Part shown: positions 16,482 through 23,656 of the stretch, one piece after another
Layout: every line of letters begins with the position of its first letter
Numbering within the stretch: position 1 is the first letter of the stretch
NCBI GenBank assembly: GCA_944390905.1
Contig: CALXRR010000009.1
Span: 1-41,103, forward strand
Source of the DNA: an uncultured Alphaproteobacteria bacterium
Lineage (GTDB): Bacteria > Pseudomonadota > Alphaproteobacteria > RF32 > CAG-239
Direction: 5' to 3'
DNA length: 41,103 nucleotides
Program-made: the position numbers and the translations under genes
The notes under the pieces: model-generated
Seen by the model: the letters and a program-made list of their open reading frames with translations, nothing else
The model's database searches: none
What the model was told of the DNA's origin: nothing

Positions 16482-17219
16482 ATGGATTATGTCAAACAGT
16501 TCAACACCGAGGTAGTCAAGTTTGCGCATCTGATGTTCCGGCTTTCTGAAAAAGTAAAAACGCTGATGGGTAGTGACAATATCAAGTCCTTAAAAGAAAA
16601 CCGCCTTGATTGGACCAAGTCCCAAAAACAAGGCCTGCAAGATTTTGTGGCATCTCAATCAGATGATATTGAGGAAGCTATGTCATTTGCAAGAACTTAT
16701 CGAGAGTATTTTGTTGATTATTTTCACAGCCACCCTCACGCCTTGCAGGATTTGCGTTGGGTCGTCTATGGCTTGTTGGAAGCAGATTTTTTTAATCAAT
16801 GCAATCTTCGCAGGCTGATGGATTTGGTTGTCAATAATGTGCCTGATGCCGAACGAGCAAGTGTTATACACTTTTATAATACTTGCGTGATTCGCGGTTT
16901 GGTCCCGTCGCAGTCTGATATTTTTCCGCATTGCTATTGGCTTTTAGGCCATTATGACGCTTTGCTGCCCCATCAATTGTTTAGTATTTTATGGAGGCTC
17001 CATAGACATCAAAGTAAGGTAATTATTGCCGAATGCTTATATAACCAAATATATAAGCCGTGTCGAGATATGCTCTGTTTTGTTTCCGGAGCCGGGTTGG
17101 CAGGAGCTATACTGTTTTTGACGAATGGTGGTGCTGATCATTGGCTTGCAGTTGCCTTACACATAGTAGCTTTTATAGCTCCGTTGATTGTACTGTATAT
17201 TTTCAGACCGCGTAGTTGA
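16482..17219 (+). CDS. Uncharacterised protein with two C-terminal membrane segments
   Basis: 245 residues. A long helical soluble region (1-190) with many His, Phe and Leu residues is followed by two hydrophobic segments (about 197-213 and 220-239) ending in the basic RPRS. This tail-anchored hairpin arrangement suggests a mostly cytoplasmic protein attached to the inner membrane. No family recognised. The ATG at 16482 lies in TATAATTATGG without a Shine-Dalgarno sequence. It ends at a terminator that also houses the next gene's promoter. Confidence 0.6.
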   Translation: MDYVKQFNTEVVKFAHLMFRLSEKVKTLMGSDNIKSLKENRLDWTKSQKQGLQDFVASQSDDIEEAMSFARTYREYFVDYFHSHPHALQDLRWVVYGLLEADFFNQCNLRRLMDLVVNNVPDAERASVIHFYNTCVIRGLVPSQSDIFPHCYWLLGHYDALLPHQLFSILWRLHRHQSKVIIAECLYNQIYKPCRDMLCFVSGAGLAGAILFLTNGGADHWLAVALHIVAFIAPLIVLYIFRPRS

Positions 17220-17231
17220 TTGAAAAAATAC

Positions 17232-17277
17232 TTGACAAAAATATCGTGAGGGTTTATAAACCTCGCGATATTTTTTA
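17232..17277 (+). promoter_or_regulatory. Combined terminator and promoter
   Basis: TTGACA (17232-17237) and TATAAA (17255-17260) are separated by exactly 17 nt. The same bases form a terminator hairpin: AATATCGTGAGG (17240-17251) pairs with CCTCGCGATATT (17261-17272), followed by a T-run. The -10 box is the hairpin loop. Transcripts from upstream would form the hairpin and stop; transcripts starting here would begin inside the 3' arm and lack it. The same design recurs at 36452-36497. Confidence 0.7.
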
Positions 17278-17313
17278 TTATTCACTAAATTATTAATCAT
17301 AAATTTTTTTGTT

Positions 17314-17616
17314 ATGAAAAAAGAAATAATGACCGAGCAAGGCTACTACCTCAGTGAACAAGTAACCCCTCAAGATGATGTTATTAAATGGTGGAAAAAG
17401 CTGACCATGTATGGCCGGTATCACAATCCTCCGACAATCATGATTGCTTTGCGCAGGTTGACCGCTGAGCAGATTGCCGAAATAGAGGCCTATACCCAGC
17501 ATTTTATAGGCCTGCGTCATGAGCACGGCTTTTTTGACAACGCCTTCATTGCTGACCGCAAAAAAGAGCTTGAAATCATTGCCAAGTTCAAAAGGTCGCT
17601 CCACGTCTCTCGGTAA
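17314..17616 (+). CDS. Small uncharacterised protein (100 residues)
   Basis: Soluble, mixed charge, with WWKKLTMYGRYHNPP near residue 27 and a helical C-terminal half. No signal peptide or family recognised. The ATG at 17314 follows AATTTTTTTGTT with no Shine-Dalgarno sequence; an internal ATG at 17329 is an alternative. It is driven by the promoter embedded in the preceding terminator and followed by its own strong terminator. Confidence 0.55.
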   Translation: MKKEIMTEQGYYLSEQVTPQDDVIKWWKKLTMYGRYHNPPTIMIALRRLTAEQIAEIEAYTQHFIGLRHEHGFFDNAFIADRKKELEIIAKFKRSLHVSR

Positions 17617-17629
17617 GACATTTTTTTTG

Positions 17630-17667
17630 ACAGGTTTGAGCTTTTTGCTCAAGCCTGTTTTTTTTTT
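17630..17667 (+). terminator. Strong terminator
   Basis: ACAGGTTTGAGC (17630-17641) pairs with GCTCAAGCCTGT (17647-17658), with one mismatch, and is followed by a run of T. Confidence 0.9.
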
Positions 17668-17745
17668 GCGCATAAAAGACTTGCGCTATAAGCGAAATTT
17701 TTCTATCATCAAAACCCAAGCTATTCATAATTTAAGGAGATTGAT

Positions 17746-18006
17746 GTGAGCAAGATTCTAGTTGTAGTGACTATATTGGTTTCTTCCTTGGCAGCTTTTC
17801 CGGTTTTGGCAGAAGTTGATATAAATTCGGAGGTCAAAAATTTAGAGCAAAATATCAATAACGCCTCAGGTGATGCCGAGCCGCTTCCGCCGACATCATC
17901 ACCATCAGCGCCTGAAACTGAGACTAAAGCCACTAAAAATGTCGATTCTTCCGCCTCTGCTCAACGCAGCCTCCAAAACCTCAAACAGGCGATAGAGACC
18001 GAATAA
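17746..18006 (+). CDS. Small secreted protein with a GTG start (86 residues)
   Basis: The start is GTG at 17746: the overlapping ATG at 17744 is followed at once by a stop, and AAGGAGA sits 6 nt upstream of the GTG. A signal peptide (about 1-22, ending PVLA) is followed by a short, charged, disordered mature region with a PPTSSPSAPET segment and a helical C-terminus containing LQNLKQAIE. Probably periplasmic. No family recognised. A terminator at 18051-18084 follows, shared with the convergent paralogue. Confidence 0.6.
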   Translation: MSKILVVVTILVSSLAAFPVLAEVDINSEVKNLEQNINNASGDAEPLPPTSSPSAPETETKATKNVDSSASAQRSLQNLKQAIETE

Positions 18007-18050
18007 TTTAACCCCCATCCTCCGCTAGATTGCTTCTTGAGGATGATTTT

Positions 18051-18084
18051 AATAGGGCAGAGTTTGTAAAATCTCTGCCCTATT
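18051..18084. terminator. Convergent terminator
   Basis: Perfect 12-bp stem AATAGGGCAGAG/CTCTGCCCTATT (18051-18062 and 18073-18084) between two convergent genes. Confidence 0.85.
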
Positions 18085-18092
18085 AATATGTG

Positions 18093-19022
18093 CTAGAAAG
18101 CAGTTACAGCTCTGATAGCTCCACTTCTGTTTTTTGATAGTCCATTGTAAGTACTATAATAATGATACATACTTGCCGATTTAGTACCAACAGATAAATA
18201 CCATGTGCCATATGTAGAGTAGTCAGATGAAGACCAAATAACATCATAATCTTCACCAAGAAGTGTTGCCGCATCAGCACCTGCCTTGGATTTAATTTCT
18301 TTAACGACGTTATTAAATTTATCAAAATTTGTCTGCTCTGTCAGATTATTTAATACCCCATAAGACGGTAGGCACCACCTTCTGTTTCCGCCATCATAAT
18401 TACTTGCAGCAACAGCAGCTTTATACTGCCCTCCTAAAGCAATCAGTTTTGCAGTGTTAGTACAGCTGGCACTGGCAGCTGTATCGGAAATTTTAGTGTA
18501 TACTGCAGCCTCGCCCCATCGATCAACATGAGCAACATTTTTGTGAGTCATGACCCACCCATTTTCTTCAGGGCTTTTTTCGTATACAACAATACCCAGT
18601 AATTGCTTATCTGCAATATATTCATTTGAACATGTATTATCTGCATAATACATTGCACCGAAAGTACAATCAGCATATGGATTTTTGCACTCTTTAGTCA
18701 ACTCATTCCACTCATATCCTTGAAGACAGTTACAAGTAGTATACTTTCCGTTGCAAGCTTTTCCTATTCCACCCGCATATTCGGTTCCGGAGCAAGTATG
18801 CAAGAAACCATATTCTTCGCAAAATTGTTGTTTATATTCCGATTCGTTTTTCAAACAAGCCCATTTGTTGCCAAATGGACATTTTATACCGCTACCTCCG
18901 GAACATGAATTTTCTGTATACCCTAAGGTAGTACAATCCTGCGTTGCTACACATTGAGCCTGACTCAAATGAGGAACTAATGACAAATAAGTTCCAAGCA
19001 ATAAAAAATTAATATTTTTCAT
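18093..19022 (-). CDS. Secreted Cys-rich protein with Lcl/DUF1566-like domain (paralogue of the 8088 gene)
   Basis: 309 residues from the ATG at 19022. The upstream in-frame ATG at 19031 abuts the AAGAAGG Shine-Dalgarno sequence and is too close, whereas 19022 is 9 nt away and aligns with the start of the paralogue. A signal peptide ends SQAQC. The Cys-rich region shares the CVATQDC, LGYTE, SCSGGSG, KCPFGNKWAC and CNGKY order with the 8088 gene. The C-terminal domain has LLGIVVYEKSPEENGW, RRWCLPS and IWSSSDYS. Unlike its paralogue the terminal region uses ordinary AT-rich codons (14 of the last 47 end in A) and ends RAVTAF rather than RPVMAF, so it does not look like a recently diversified copy. 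Likely exported; function unknown. Confidence 0.8.
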   Translation of the reverse strand: MKNINFLLLGTYLSLVPHLSQAQCVATQDCTTLGYTENSCSGGSGIKCPFGNKWACLKNESEYKQQFCEEYGFLHTCSGTEYAGGIGKACNGKYTTCNCLQGYEWNELTKECKNPYADCTFGAMYYADNTCSNEYIADKQLLGIVVYEKSPEENGWVMTHKNVAHVDRWGEAAVYTKISDTAASASCTNTAKLIALGGQYKAAVAASNYDGGNRRWCLPSYGVLNNLTEQTNFDKFNNVVKEIKSKAGADAATLLGEDYDVIWSSSDYSTYGTWYLSVGTKSASMYHYYSTYNGLSKNRSGAIRAVTAF

Positions 19023-19290
19023 TTCAAACATCCTTCTTTGTTAAAGTAAAAGAAAACCCGCATTCATCAAAGAAGGCGGGCTTGGATGTTAGAAACCGTA
19101 CCAATGTTTACGGCCTGACTTATTATACCTCGGTACAGAGATACTATTCACCAGCATCCAAACCCATAAGGCAAGACACTGGCATTATTTTTAAGTCATT
19201 ATGCCTAAACGACTACATTGGAAAGGGTTTCTACGCCCTGACTGATGAACTACTCACCAGCTATCATTATTCTAACATAATGAAATATCA
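19023..19290 (-). ncRNA. Structured 5' leader of the paralogue at 18093-19022
   Basis: Reading the minus strand: a GCTGGTGA stretch, ATAATAAGTC, a CCGTA/TACGG hairpin (19113-19109 and 19100-19096), a terminator-like CCCGC/GCGGG hairpin (19080-19076 and 19061-19057) followed by TTTTCTTTT, then the Shine-Dalgarno region. CCTTCTTTG in the terminator loop (19076-19068) is perfectly complementary to CAAAGAAGG (19040-19032), the ribosome binding site. The order of elements follows the leaders at 7781 and 40782 although the sequence is much diverged. The upstream limit is uncertain. Confidence 0.5.
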
Positions 19291-19444
19291 TAAGCAACGC
19301 AAAAATGATTTAATACCTTAACTAATCAATTCAAGTTTATCTTAATACAATTTTTATGTGGTTCACATTATGCTACCGCTACATTAGAGAATTAAAACCG
19401 TATGTTTGGAAAAAATTAAACAGTTTCGATTATAAATTACACCT

Positions 19445-19879
19445 ATGATAAAGAGTTGTTGTAATATCAGCATGGCGTGTCTGATGCTTTCGGGCTGTAT
19501 TTTTGCCCGTCCCGAACCTTCAATCAACGAGTTTTCAAGCTTGGAGGATAGGTTTCGTGCTTGCGCCATTCGTCAAGCCGAGATTCGTGTGCAAGACGGC
19601 TCGGCTCTGGCCATGGGACATTCGGAAAGCGCTTATGAAGTCTCTTCGGCTTGTCTGGCTGCGCTTCATGCTGAAGATTCGGAAATTACCGACACCGCTC
19701 GCGCTACGGCTTCACGTAGTGTCAAAATGCCGGTCGGTGCTCAGTATTACCGCCGCCAGTGCAAGCAGCCATCTTTTTCTTTTGATCAAGGCTGTGGCTG
19801 GAGCCGGTCGACTTATTACAACATTACCCCCAATCATAATGCTTATAGTTACTTTACACCTGAAAGAGAGTTGAAATGA
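19445..19879 (+). CDS. Lipoprotein of unknown function, first of a tandem pair
   Basis: 144 residues. A signal peptide with lipobox LSGC (Cys about 18) predicts a lipid-anchored envelope protein. The mature part has a helical unit with FRACAIRQAE, two conserved Cys about 34 residues apart and ATASRSV, closely mirroring the next gene. The C-terminal extension is rich in Tyr, Asn, Pro and Cys. The ATG at 19445 has no clear Shine-Dalgarno sequence; an internal ATG (MACLMLSGC) is possible. The last four bases overlap the next start (ATGA). Confidence 0.65.
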   Translation: MIKSCCNISMACLMLSGCIFARPEPSINEFSSLEDRFRACAIRQAEIRVQDGSALAMGHSESAYEVSSACLAALHAEDSEITDTARATASRSVKMPVGAQYYRRQCKQPSFSFDQGCGWSRSTYYNITPNHNAYSYFTPERELK

Positions 19880-20175
19880 ATAAAATATGTTTGGTAATGG
19901 GCTTGGTTGTGCTGTTAGGCGGCTGCTCACAGTTAGAAAAATATACCAATGTCGGCAGCAATGCCACCGCTCAGGAAAAATTCCGCGCCTGCGCTTTGCT
20001 TGAGGCTCAGTCTAAGCTGAAAAACGGCACTTTGTTCGCCCAGAGTATGACCGCCACTAAAGATGAGATAGTTAATACCTGCATCAAAAAAATGGCACTT
20101 GAAGCTGCCGGTATTGACTCCGAGGCGCAGAGCATCGCATCAAATATCATCAATAGCCTGCGTGCCGCCCAGTAA
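19876..20175 (+). CDS. Lipoprotein of unknown function, second of a tandem pair
   Basis: 99 residues. A signal peptide ends in LGGC (Cys 17). The mature domain aligns with the preceding protein: FRACALLEAQ with FRACAIRQAE, then a Gly-hydrophobic-Ala stretch, a second Cys, and AQSIASNIINSL with ARATASRSV. The ATGA overlap and GAGAG upstream indicate coupling to the first gene. Probably a small envelope helical domain duplicated in tandem; no family recognised. Confidence 0.65.
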   Translation: MNKICLVMGLVVLLGGCSQLEKYTNVGSNATAQEKFRACALLEAQSKLKNGTLFAQSMTATKDEIVNTCIKKMALEAAGIDSEAQSIASNIINSLRAAQ

Positions 20176-20191
20176 GTCATTCATTATTAAT

Positions 20192-20220
20192 TTGACATGT
20201 TTTTAATAGTGTGCTATCTC
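20192..20220 (+). promoter_or_regulatory. Promoter of the 20268 gene
   Basis: TTGACA (20192-20197) and TATCTC (20215-20220) with a 17-nt spacer. ATAGTG (20206-20211) and CACTAT (20227-20232) form an inverted repeat that places the -10 box in its loop, as at 17232 and 36452, but without a T-run. Confidence 0.45.
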
Positions 20221-20267
20221 CACAAGCACTATATTGTAACTATGTCTAATTATTAAATATATTTATT

Positions 20268-20549
20268 ATGGAAACCTGGCAAACAGTTATTTGTAGTTAT
20301 TGCGGAGCCGCAATATTGTTATGCCTATTTTATTTGTTTAGGTATGGCAAGCTTTCCGTCCAATGCGCTCAAAACAATGATTATTCTCCGATGCGTCGTT
20401 TTATTTTTAGCTTTTTTATGCTGTTTTTGCTGATAATCGGAGCTATGGCTGCGCATATTGGTTTTTTATCTGGTGCCGTCTACTGGCCGATTTTGGTGTT
20501 TATTGGCATTATGATTGGTTTTATAGCTTATTTATTGTGGCTCGGTTGA
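20268..20549 (+). CDS. Small integral membrane protein (93 residues)
   Basis: Three hydrophobic segments at about 8-26, 45-65 and 71-91, with a short polar loop between the first two. No family recognised. The ATG at 20268 lies in ATTTATTATGG without a Shine-Dalgarno sequence. A strong terminator follows directly. Confidence 0.55.
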   Translation: METWQTVICSYCGAAILLCLFYLFRYGKLSVQCAQNNDYSPMRRFIFSFFMLFLLIIGAMAAHIGFLSGAVYWPILVFIGIMIGFIAYLLWLG

Positions 20550-20561
20550 ACTTATCTGCCC

Positions 20562-20593
20562 CCCCTCATTGCGATTCCGATGAGGGGATTTTT
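20562..20593 (+). terminator. Terminator
   Basis: CCCCTCAT (20562-20569) pairs with ATGAGGGG (20580-20587), followed by ATTTTTTAT. Confidence 0.85.
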
Positions 20594-20599
20594 TATATA

Positions 20600-20620
20600 A
20601 AAAAATCCGCCCGACGGCGG
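20600..20620 (-). terminator. Terminator of tRNA-Gly
   Basis: On the minus strand CCGCC-gtcg-GGCGG (20620-20607) is followed by ATTTTTTT, 9 nt after the tRNA 3' end. Confidence 0.8.
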
Positions 20621-20628
20621 CTAAAAAC

Positions 20629-20702
20629 TGGAGCGAGTAACGGGAATCGAACCCGCATTATAAGCTTGGGAAGCTCACGTTCTACCATTGAACTATACTC
20701 GC
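20629..20702 (-). tRNA. tRNA-Gly (anticodon CCC)
   Basis: A complete cloverleaf on the minus strand. Acceptor GCGAGTA/TACTCGC, D arm GTTCAATGGTAGAAC, anticodon stem TGAGC/GCTTA around the loop TTCCCAA, T arm with GGTTCGAATCCC, discriminator T and an encoded CCA. Confidence 0.95.
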
Positions 20703-20792
20703 ACAACGCCTCACAGCATATCGCAAATATTTTATCTTGCAAGCATTATTTTTTATTCTTCTACATACGTTGTGTTTAAGCCACAAAAAAAA

Positions 20793-20845
20793 GCCTGAAA
20801 CTTTTACCTTATGTTCCGCTGTCGGAAGGGGTAAAAAATTCAGGC
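20793..20845 (-). terminator. Three-tier nested hairpin terminator
   Basis: Nested pairs GCCTGAA/TTCAGGC (20793-20799 and 20839-20845), TTTACC/GGTAAA (20803-20808 and 20830-20835) and TTCCG/CGGAA (20814-20818 and 20823-20827). Eight T follow on the minus strand, so it ends the 20867-20974 unit. The extra internal stems are more than a simple terminator needs. Confidence 0.65.
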
Positions 20846-20866
20846 TCTTTTCACGCATAATAGTTT

Positions 20867-20974
20867 TCATTGCAAATACTTCTCGTCACGGTCGGTTGTT
20901 GACGGCATACACATATTAACAATCCCCAATCCGACCATGAGCAACAAAATACAAATTGAAAAAACAGTTGCCAT
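20867..20974 (-). CDS. Possible 35-residue single-pass membrane microprotein
   Basis: From the ATG at 20974: a hydrophobic segment of about 20 residues (MATVFSICILLLMVGLGIV) and a short charged tail ending DRDEKYLQ. A longer frame opens at 21088, but the ATG at 20974 has the TTATTACCATGG context typical of other orphan starts here, and the extra upstream residues are AT-rich. A candidate TATATT box is about 25 nt upstream. The frame is followed by a hairpin terminator on the same strand. It is short, so coding status is uncertain. Confidence 0.4.
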   Translation of the reverse strand: MATVFSICILLLMVGLGIVNMCMPSTTDRDEKYLQ

Positions 20975-21093
20975 GGTAATAATTTTAAAATTAAACAATA
21001 TAATAATACTAAATACAAACCCAACATACACTTTTTTCTCTATTATTGCAAGCTGATATTTGCTTTTTAGCGTATGTTTTTTGCACAAAACTC

Positions 21094-21122
21094 TTGACTC
21101 TTATCATTTTTTTGTTTATAAA
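21094..21122 (+). promoter_or_regulatory. Promoter of the ffh-rpsP-rimM-trmD-rplS operon
   Basis: TTGACT (21094-21099) and TATAAA (21117-21122) with a 17-nt spacer. The predicted leader of about 105 nt contains a CCTTAA/TTAAGG palindrome (21146-21160) and a GGCAGT...ACTGTC stem with an inner GCGA/TCGC pair (about 21184-21215). Confidence 0.65.
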
Positions 21123-21235
21123 AATCCCTAAATAACAAGGATTATCCCTTAAAGCTTAAGGTTTTACACTTCTGCGGGGTGCCGGCAGTCAGCGAGTTTT
21201 CGCCCACTGTCGTGCAATAGTTTGTAGGTATAAAA

Positions 21236-22618
21236 ATGTTTGATGCTTTGACTGATAAATTAAGTTCCGCCTTTGCGAAAATCACTTCTCGCGGCGTGCT
21301 TAATGAAAAAGACATTGACGATGCCATGCGAGAGATTCGCATTGCATTGCTGGAGGCTGATGTCTCTCTTCCGGTAGTCAAAAGCTTTATTGCTCAAGTC
21401 AAAGAACAAGCTTTGGGTGAAAAGGTTGTCAAATCCATCCGCCCTGGGCAAATGGTGGTCAAGATTGTCCATGATGAGCTGACCAAGCTTTTGGGTGATG
21501 ATGATAACGGGCTCAAGCTCAACGCTGTCCCTCCGGCCTGCATTTTGATGGTCGGCTTGCAGGGCTCAGGCAAAACCACCAGCTCGGCTAAGATAGCCAA
21601 CAAGCTCAAAAAGCAGAAGAAAGTCTTGCTTGCCTCTTTGGACGTTTATCGTCCGGCCGCACAAGAGCAGCTGGCACAGTTAGCCACCCAAATCGGTGTT
21701 GCCTCGCTGCCGATAGTTAAGGGCGAACAACCCTTAGATATTACGCGCCGCGCCTTAAAAGAGGGCAAAAACGGCGGTTATGATGTAATTATTTTGGACT
21801 CTGCCGGCCGCTTGCATATTGATGCTGATTTGATGAATGAGGTAATTGAGGTCAAAAAACTGGCAAATCCGGTTGAGACTTTGCTGGTTGCCGATTCTAT
21901 GATGGGACAAGATGCCTGCAACGTCGCCCGCGAGTTTAATGAAAAAGTCGGCCTTACCGGCATTGTTTTAACCCGCGTTGACGGCTCTTCACGCGCTGGT
22001 GCGGCTTTGTCAATGAAAATGGTTGCCAATGTTGCCATCAAGTTTCTTGGCACCGGTGAAAAGATTGACGAGTTTGAAGAGTTCCACGCCGACCGCCTTG
22101 CCGGCCGTATCTTAGGGCAGGGTGATGTTGTATCGCTGGTTGAAAAGACGATTGAAAAAATTGATAAAGCTGAAGCCGAGCAAATGGCACAAAAAATGCT
22201 CAAAGGCAAGTTTGACCTTGAAGACATGCTCGCACAGTTAAGACAAGTTCAGAAGTTGGGCAGCTTAGGCGGAATTATGGGAATGATTCCCGGGTTGTCT
22301 AAGTTCAAAAATCAGATTGAACAGTCGGGCATCGGCGACAATCTGATCAAAAAACAGGAGGCCGTAATCCTCTCCATGACCAAAGAGGAGCGGCGTCATC
22401 CCGACATCATCAAGGCCTCGCGCAAGAAGCGTATTGCGGCCGGAGCCGGTGTCGATGTTCATGAGGTAAACAAATTGCTTAAGTCTTATGAGCAAATGTC
22501 TACCATGATGAAACGTATGGGCAAGCTTGGCGGAATGCAAGGCTTGGCCGCCAAAATGATGCACAAAAATCCGTTCGGAGGTTTTCCGGGCGGAGCAGGA
22601 GGGAGATTCCCGTTTTAG
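21236..22618 (+). CDS. ffh: Signal recognition particle protein Ffh
   Basis: 460 residues. Ffh binds 4.5S RNA and signal sequences emerging from the ribosome and delivers nascent chains to FtsY at the membrane. An N domain precedes the GTPase G domain with P-loop GLQGSGKTT (107-115), DSAGR and TRVDG motifs. The C-terminal M domain is Met-rich with GGIMGMIPG and the 4.5S RNA-binding SKKRIAAGAG-type segment (here ASRKKRIAAGAG). It ends in a Gly/Phe-rich tail. It heads the ribosomal operon, with rpsP 53 nt downstream. Confidence 0.97.
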   Translation: MFDALTDKLSSAFAKITSRGVLNEKDIDDAMREIRIALLEADVSLPVVKSFIAQVKEQALGEKVVKSIRPGQMVVKIVHDELTKLLGDDDNGLKLNAVPPACILMVGLQGSGKTTSSAKIANKLKKQKKVLLASLDVYRPAAQEQLAQLATQIGVASLPIVKGEQPLDITRRALKEGKNGGYDVIILDSAGRLHIDADLMNEVIEVKKLANPVETLLVADSMMGQDACNVAREFNEKVGLTGIVLTRVDGSSRAGAALSMKMVANVAIKFLGTGEKIDEFEEFHADRLAGRILGQGDVVSLVEKTIEKIDKAEAEQMAQKMLKGKFDLEDMLAQLRQVQKLGSLGGIMGMIPGLSKFKNQIEQSGIGDNLIKKQEAVILSMTKEERRHPDIIKASRKKRIAAGAGVDVHEVNKLLKSYEQMSTMMKRMGKLGGMQGLAAKMMHKNPFGGFPGGAGGRFPF

Positions 22619-22671
22619 CCGTTGAAGGGGTATCTCTTAAGTTTTTTTAATTTATAAAGAAAGGAATAAAA

Positions 22672-23064
22672 ATGGCAGTTCGTATTAGATTATCTCGTGG
22701 TGGTTCTAAAAAACGCCCGTTCTATCGTATCGTAGCAGCTGACCAAAGAGCTCCGCGCGATGGTCGTTTTATTGAAAAATTGGGTACTTACAATCCGTTG
22801 TTGCCCAAAGACCACGCTGAAAGATTGGTTTTGGATGCCGAAAAGATTAAATCTTGGTTGTCTAAAGGTGCTGAGCCGACTGAAAGATTGCAAAAGTTGT
22901 TCTCTACCCTTGGCTTGTGCGCAGCTCCTAAACTTCATGATCAACCGAAGAAATCAGCTCCTAAGGCTAAAGCCGTAGAAAGAATGAAAGAAAAAGCTGA
23001 GAAAGCCGCCGCTGCTGCTGAAGCTGCCAAGGCTGCCGCTGAAGAGAATTCTTCTGCTGAATAA
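22672..23064 (+). CDS. rpsP: 30S ribosomal protein bS16
   Basis: 130 residues. The core (1-80) has the family start [21 protein letters not shown] and LGTYNP. A Lys/Ala/Glu-rich C-terminal extension (about 95-130) is longer than in E. coli but common in alphaproteobacteria. Strong AAAGGA site upstream and highly expressed-type codons. It sits in the conserved order before rimM. Confidence 0.97.
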   Translation: MAVRIRLSRGGSKKRPFYRIVAADQRAPRDGRFIEKLGTYNPLLPKDHAERLVLDAEKIKSWLSKGAEPTERLQKLFSTLGLCAAPKLHDQPKKSAPKAKAVERMKEKAEKAAAAAEAAKAAAEENSSAE

Positions 23065-23110
23065 TTTTTGATAAGTTATTTTGTGGACCTTCAATTGTTA
23101 GGAACTCTCC

Positions 23111-23656
23111 ATGGCTAAAGATAATCGATTTTGCTTAGGCGTTGTAGTCGGCGTTCACGGTATTAAGGGCGAGGTTAAGGTCAAGAGCTTTACCGCAGTT
23201 GATACTGACCTTGACCGCTATGGTGACGTTGAAGACAAAAGCGGCAACAATCGTTATCACATCAAAGTAACCGGCCATTCTAAAGAGCTGTTGCGTGTCA
23301 AGATTAAAGGAATTGACGACCGCAACGCGGCAGAGCGCTTAAAGGGGACGGAGTTTTACGTTTCTAAAGACGTTTTGCCTGAGCTTGCTGAAGACGAATA
23401 CTATCTTGAAGACTTAGTCGGATTGAAAGTCCGTTTGTCTCCGGAAGGTAATGATGTCGGAGAGATTGTAGGCGTTTACAACTTTGGCGCCGGCGATGTT
23501 CTTGAGGTCAAAGAGCTCGCCACCGGCAAGCGGAATATGCTTCCGTTTACCAAGGCCTTTGTTCCTGATGTTAATATAAAAGAAGGCTATATTATTGTTG
23601 AGTCAGTTCAGCTTAACTTAGTTGACGCCACAGAGGCAGACATCAATGCAGATTAA
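23111..23656 (+). CDS. rimM: Ribosome maturation factor RimM
   Basis: 181 residues. RimM assists maturation of the 30S head and binds uS19. The N-terminal beta-barrel has the GVVVGVHGIKGEVKVKS motif, and a PRC-barrel-like C-terminal domain includes YYLEDLVGLKV and the family LPFTKAFVPDV. AGGAAC precedes the ATG. Its 3' end overlaps trmD by 11 nt. Confidence 0.95.
   Translation: MAKDNRFCLGVVVGVHGIKGEVKVKSFTAVDTDLDRYGDVEDKSGNNRYHIKVTGHSKELLRVKIKGIDDRNAAERLKGTEFYVSKDVLPELAEDEYYLEDLVGLKVRLSPEGNDVGEIVGVYNFGAGDVLEVKELATGKRNMLPFTKAFVPDVNIKEGYIIVESVQLNLVDATEADINAD

Noticed and set aside
17627..17655. A third terminator-promoter element at the 17630 terminator
   Set aside because: TTGACA is present but the sequence at the 17-nt spacing (CAAGCC) is not a -10 box.
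19082..19321. 79-codon plus-strand ORF
   Set aside because: It lies antisense to the structured leader of the 18093-19022 gene and has no recognisable features.
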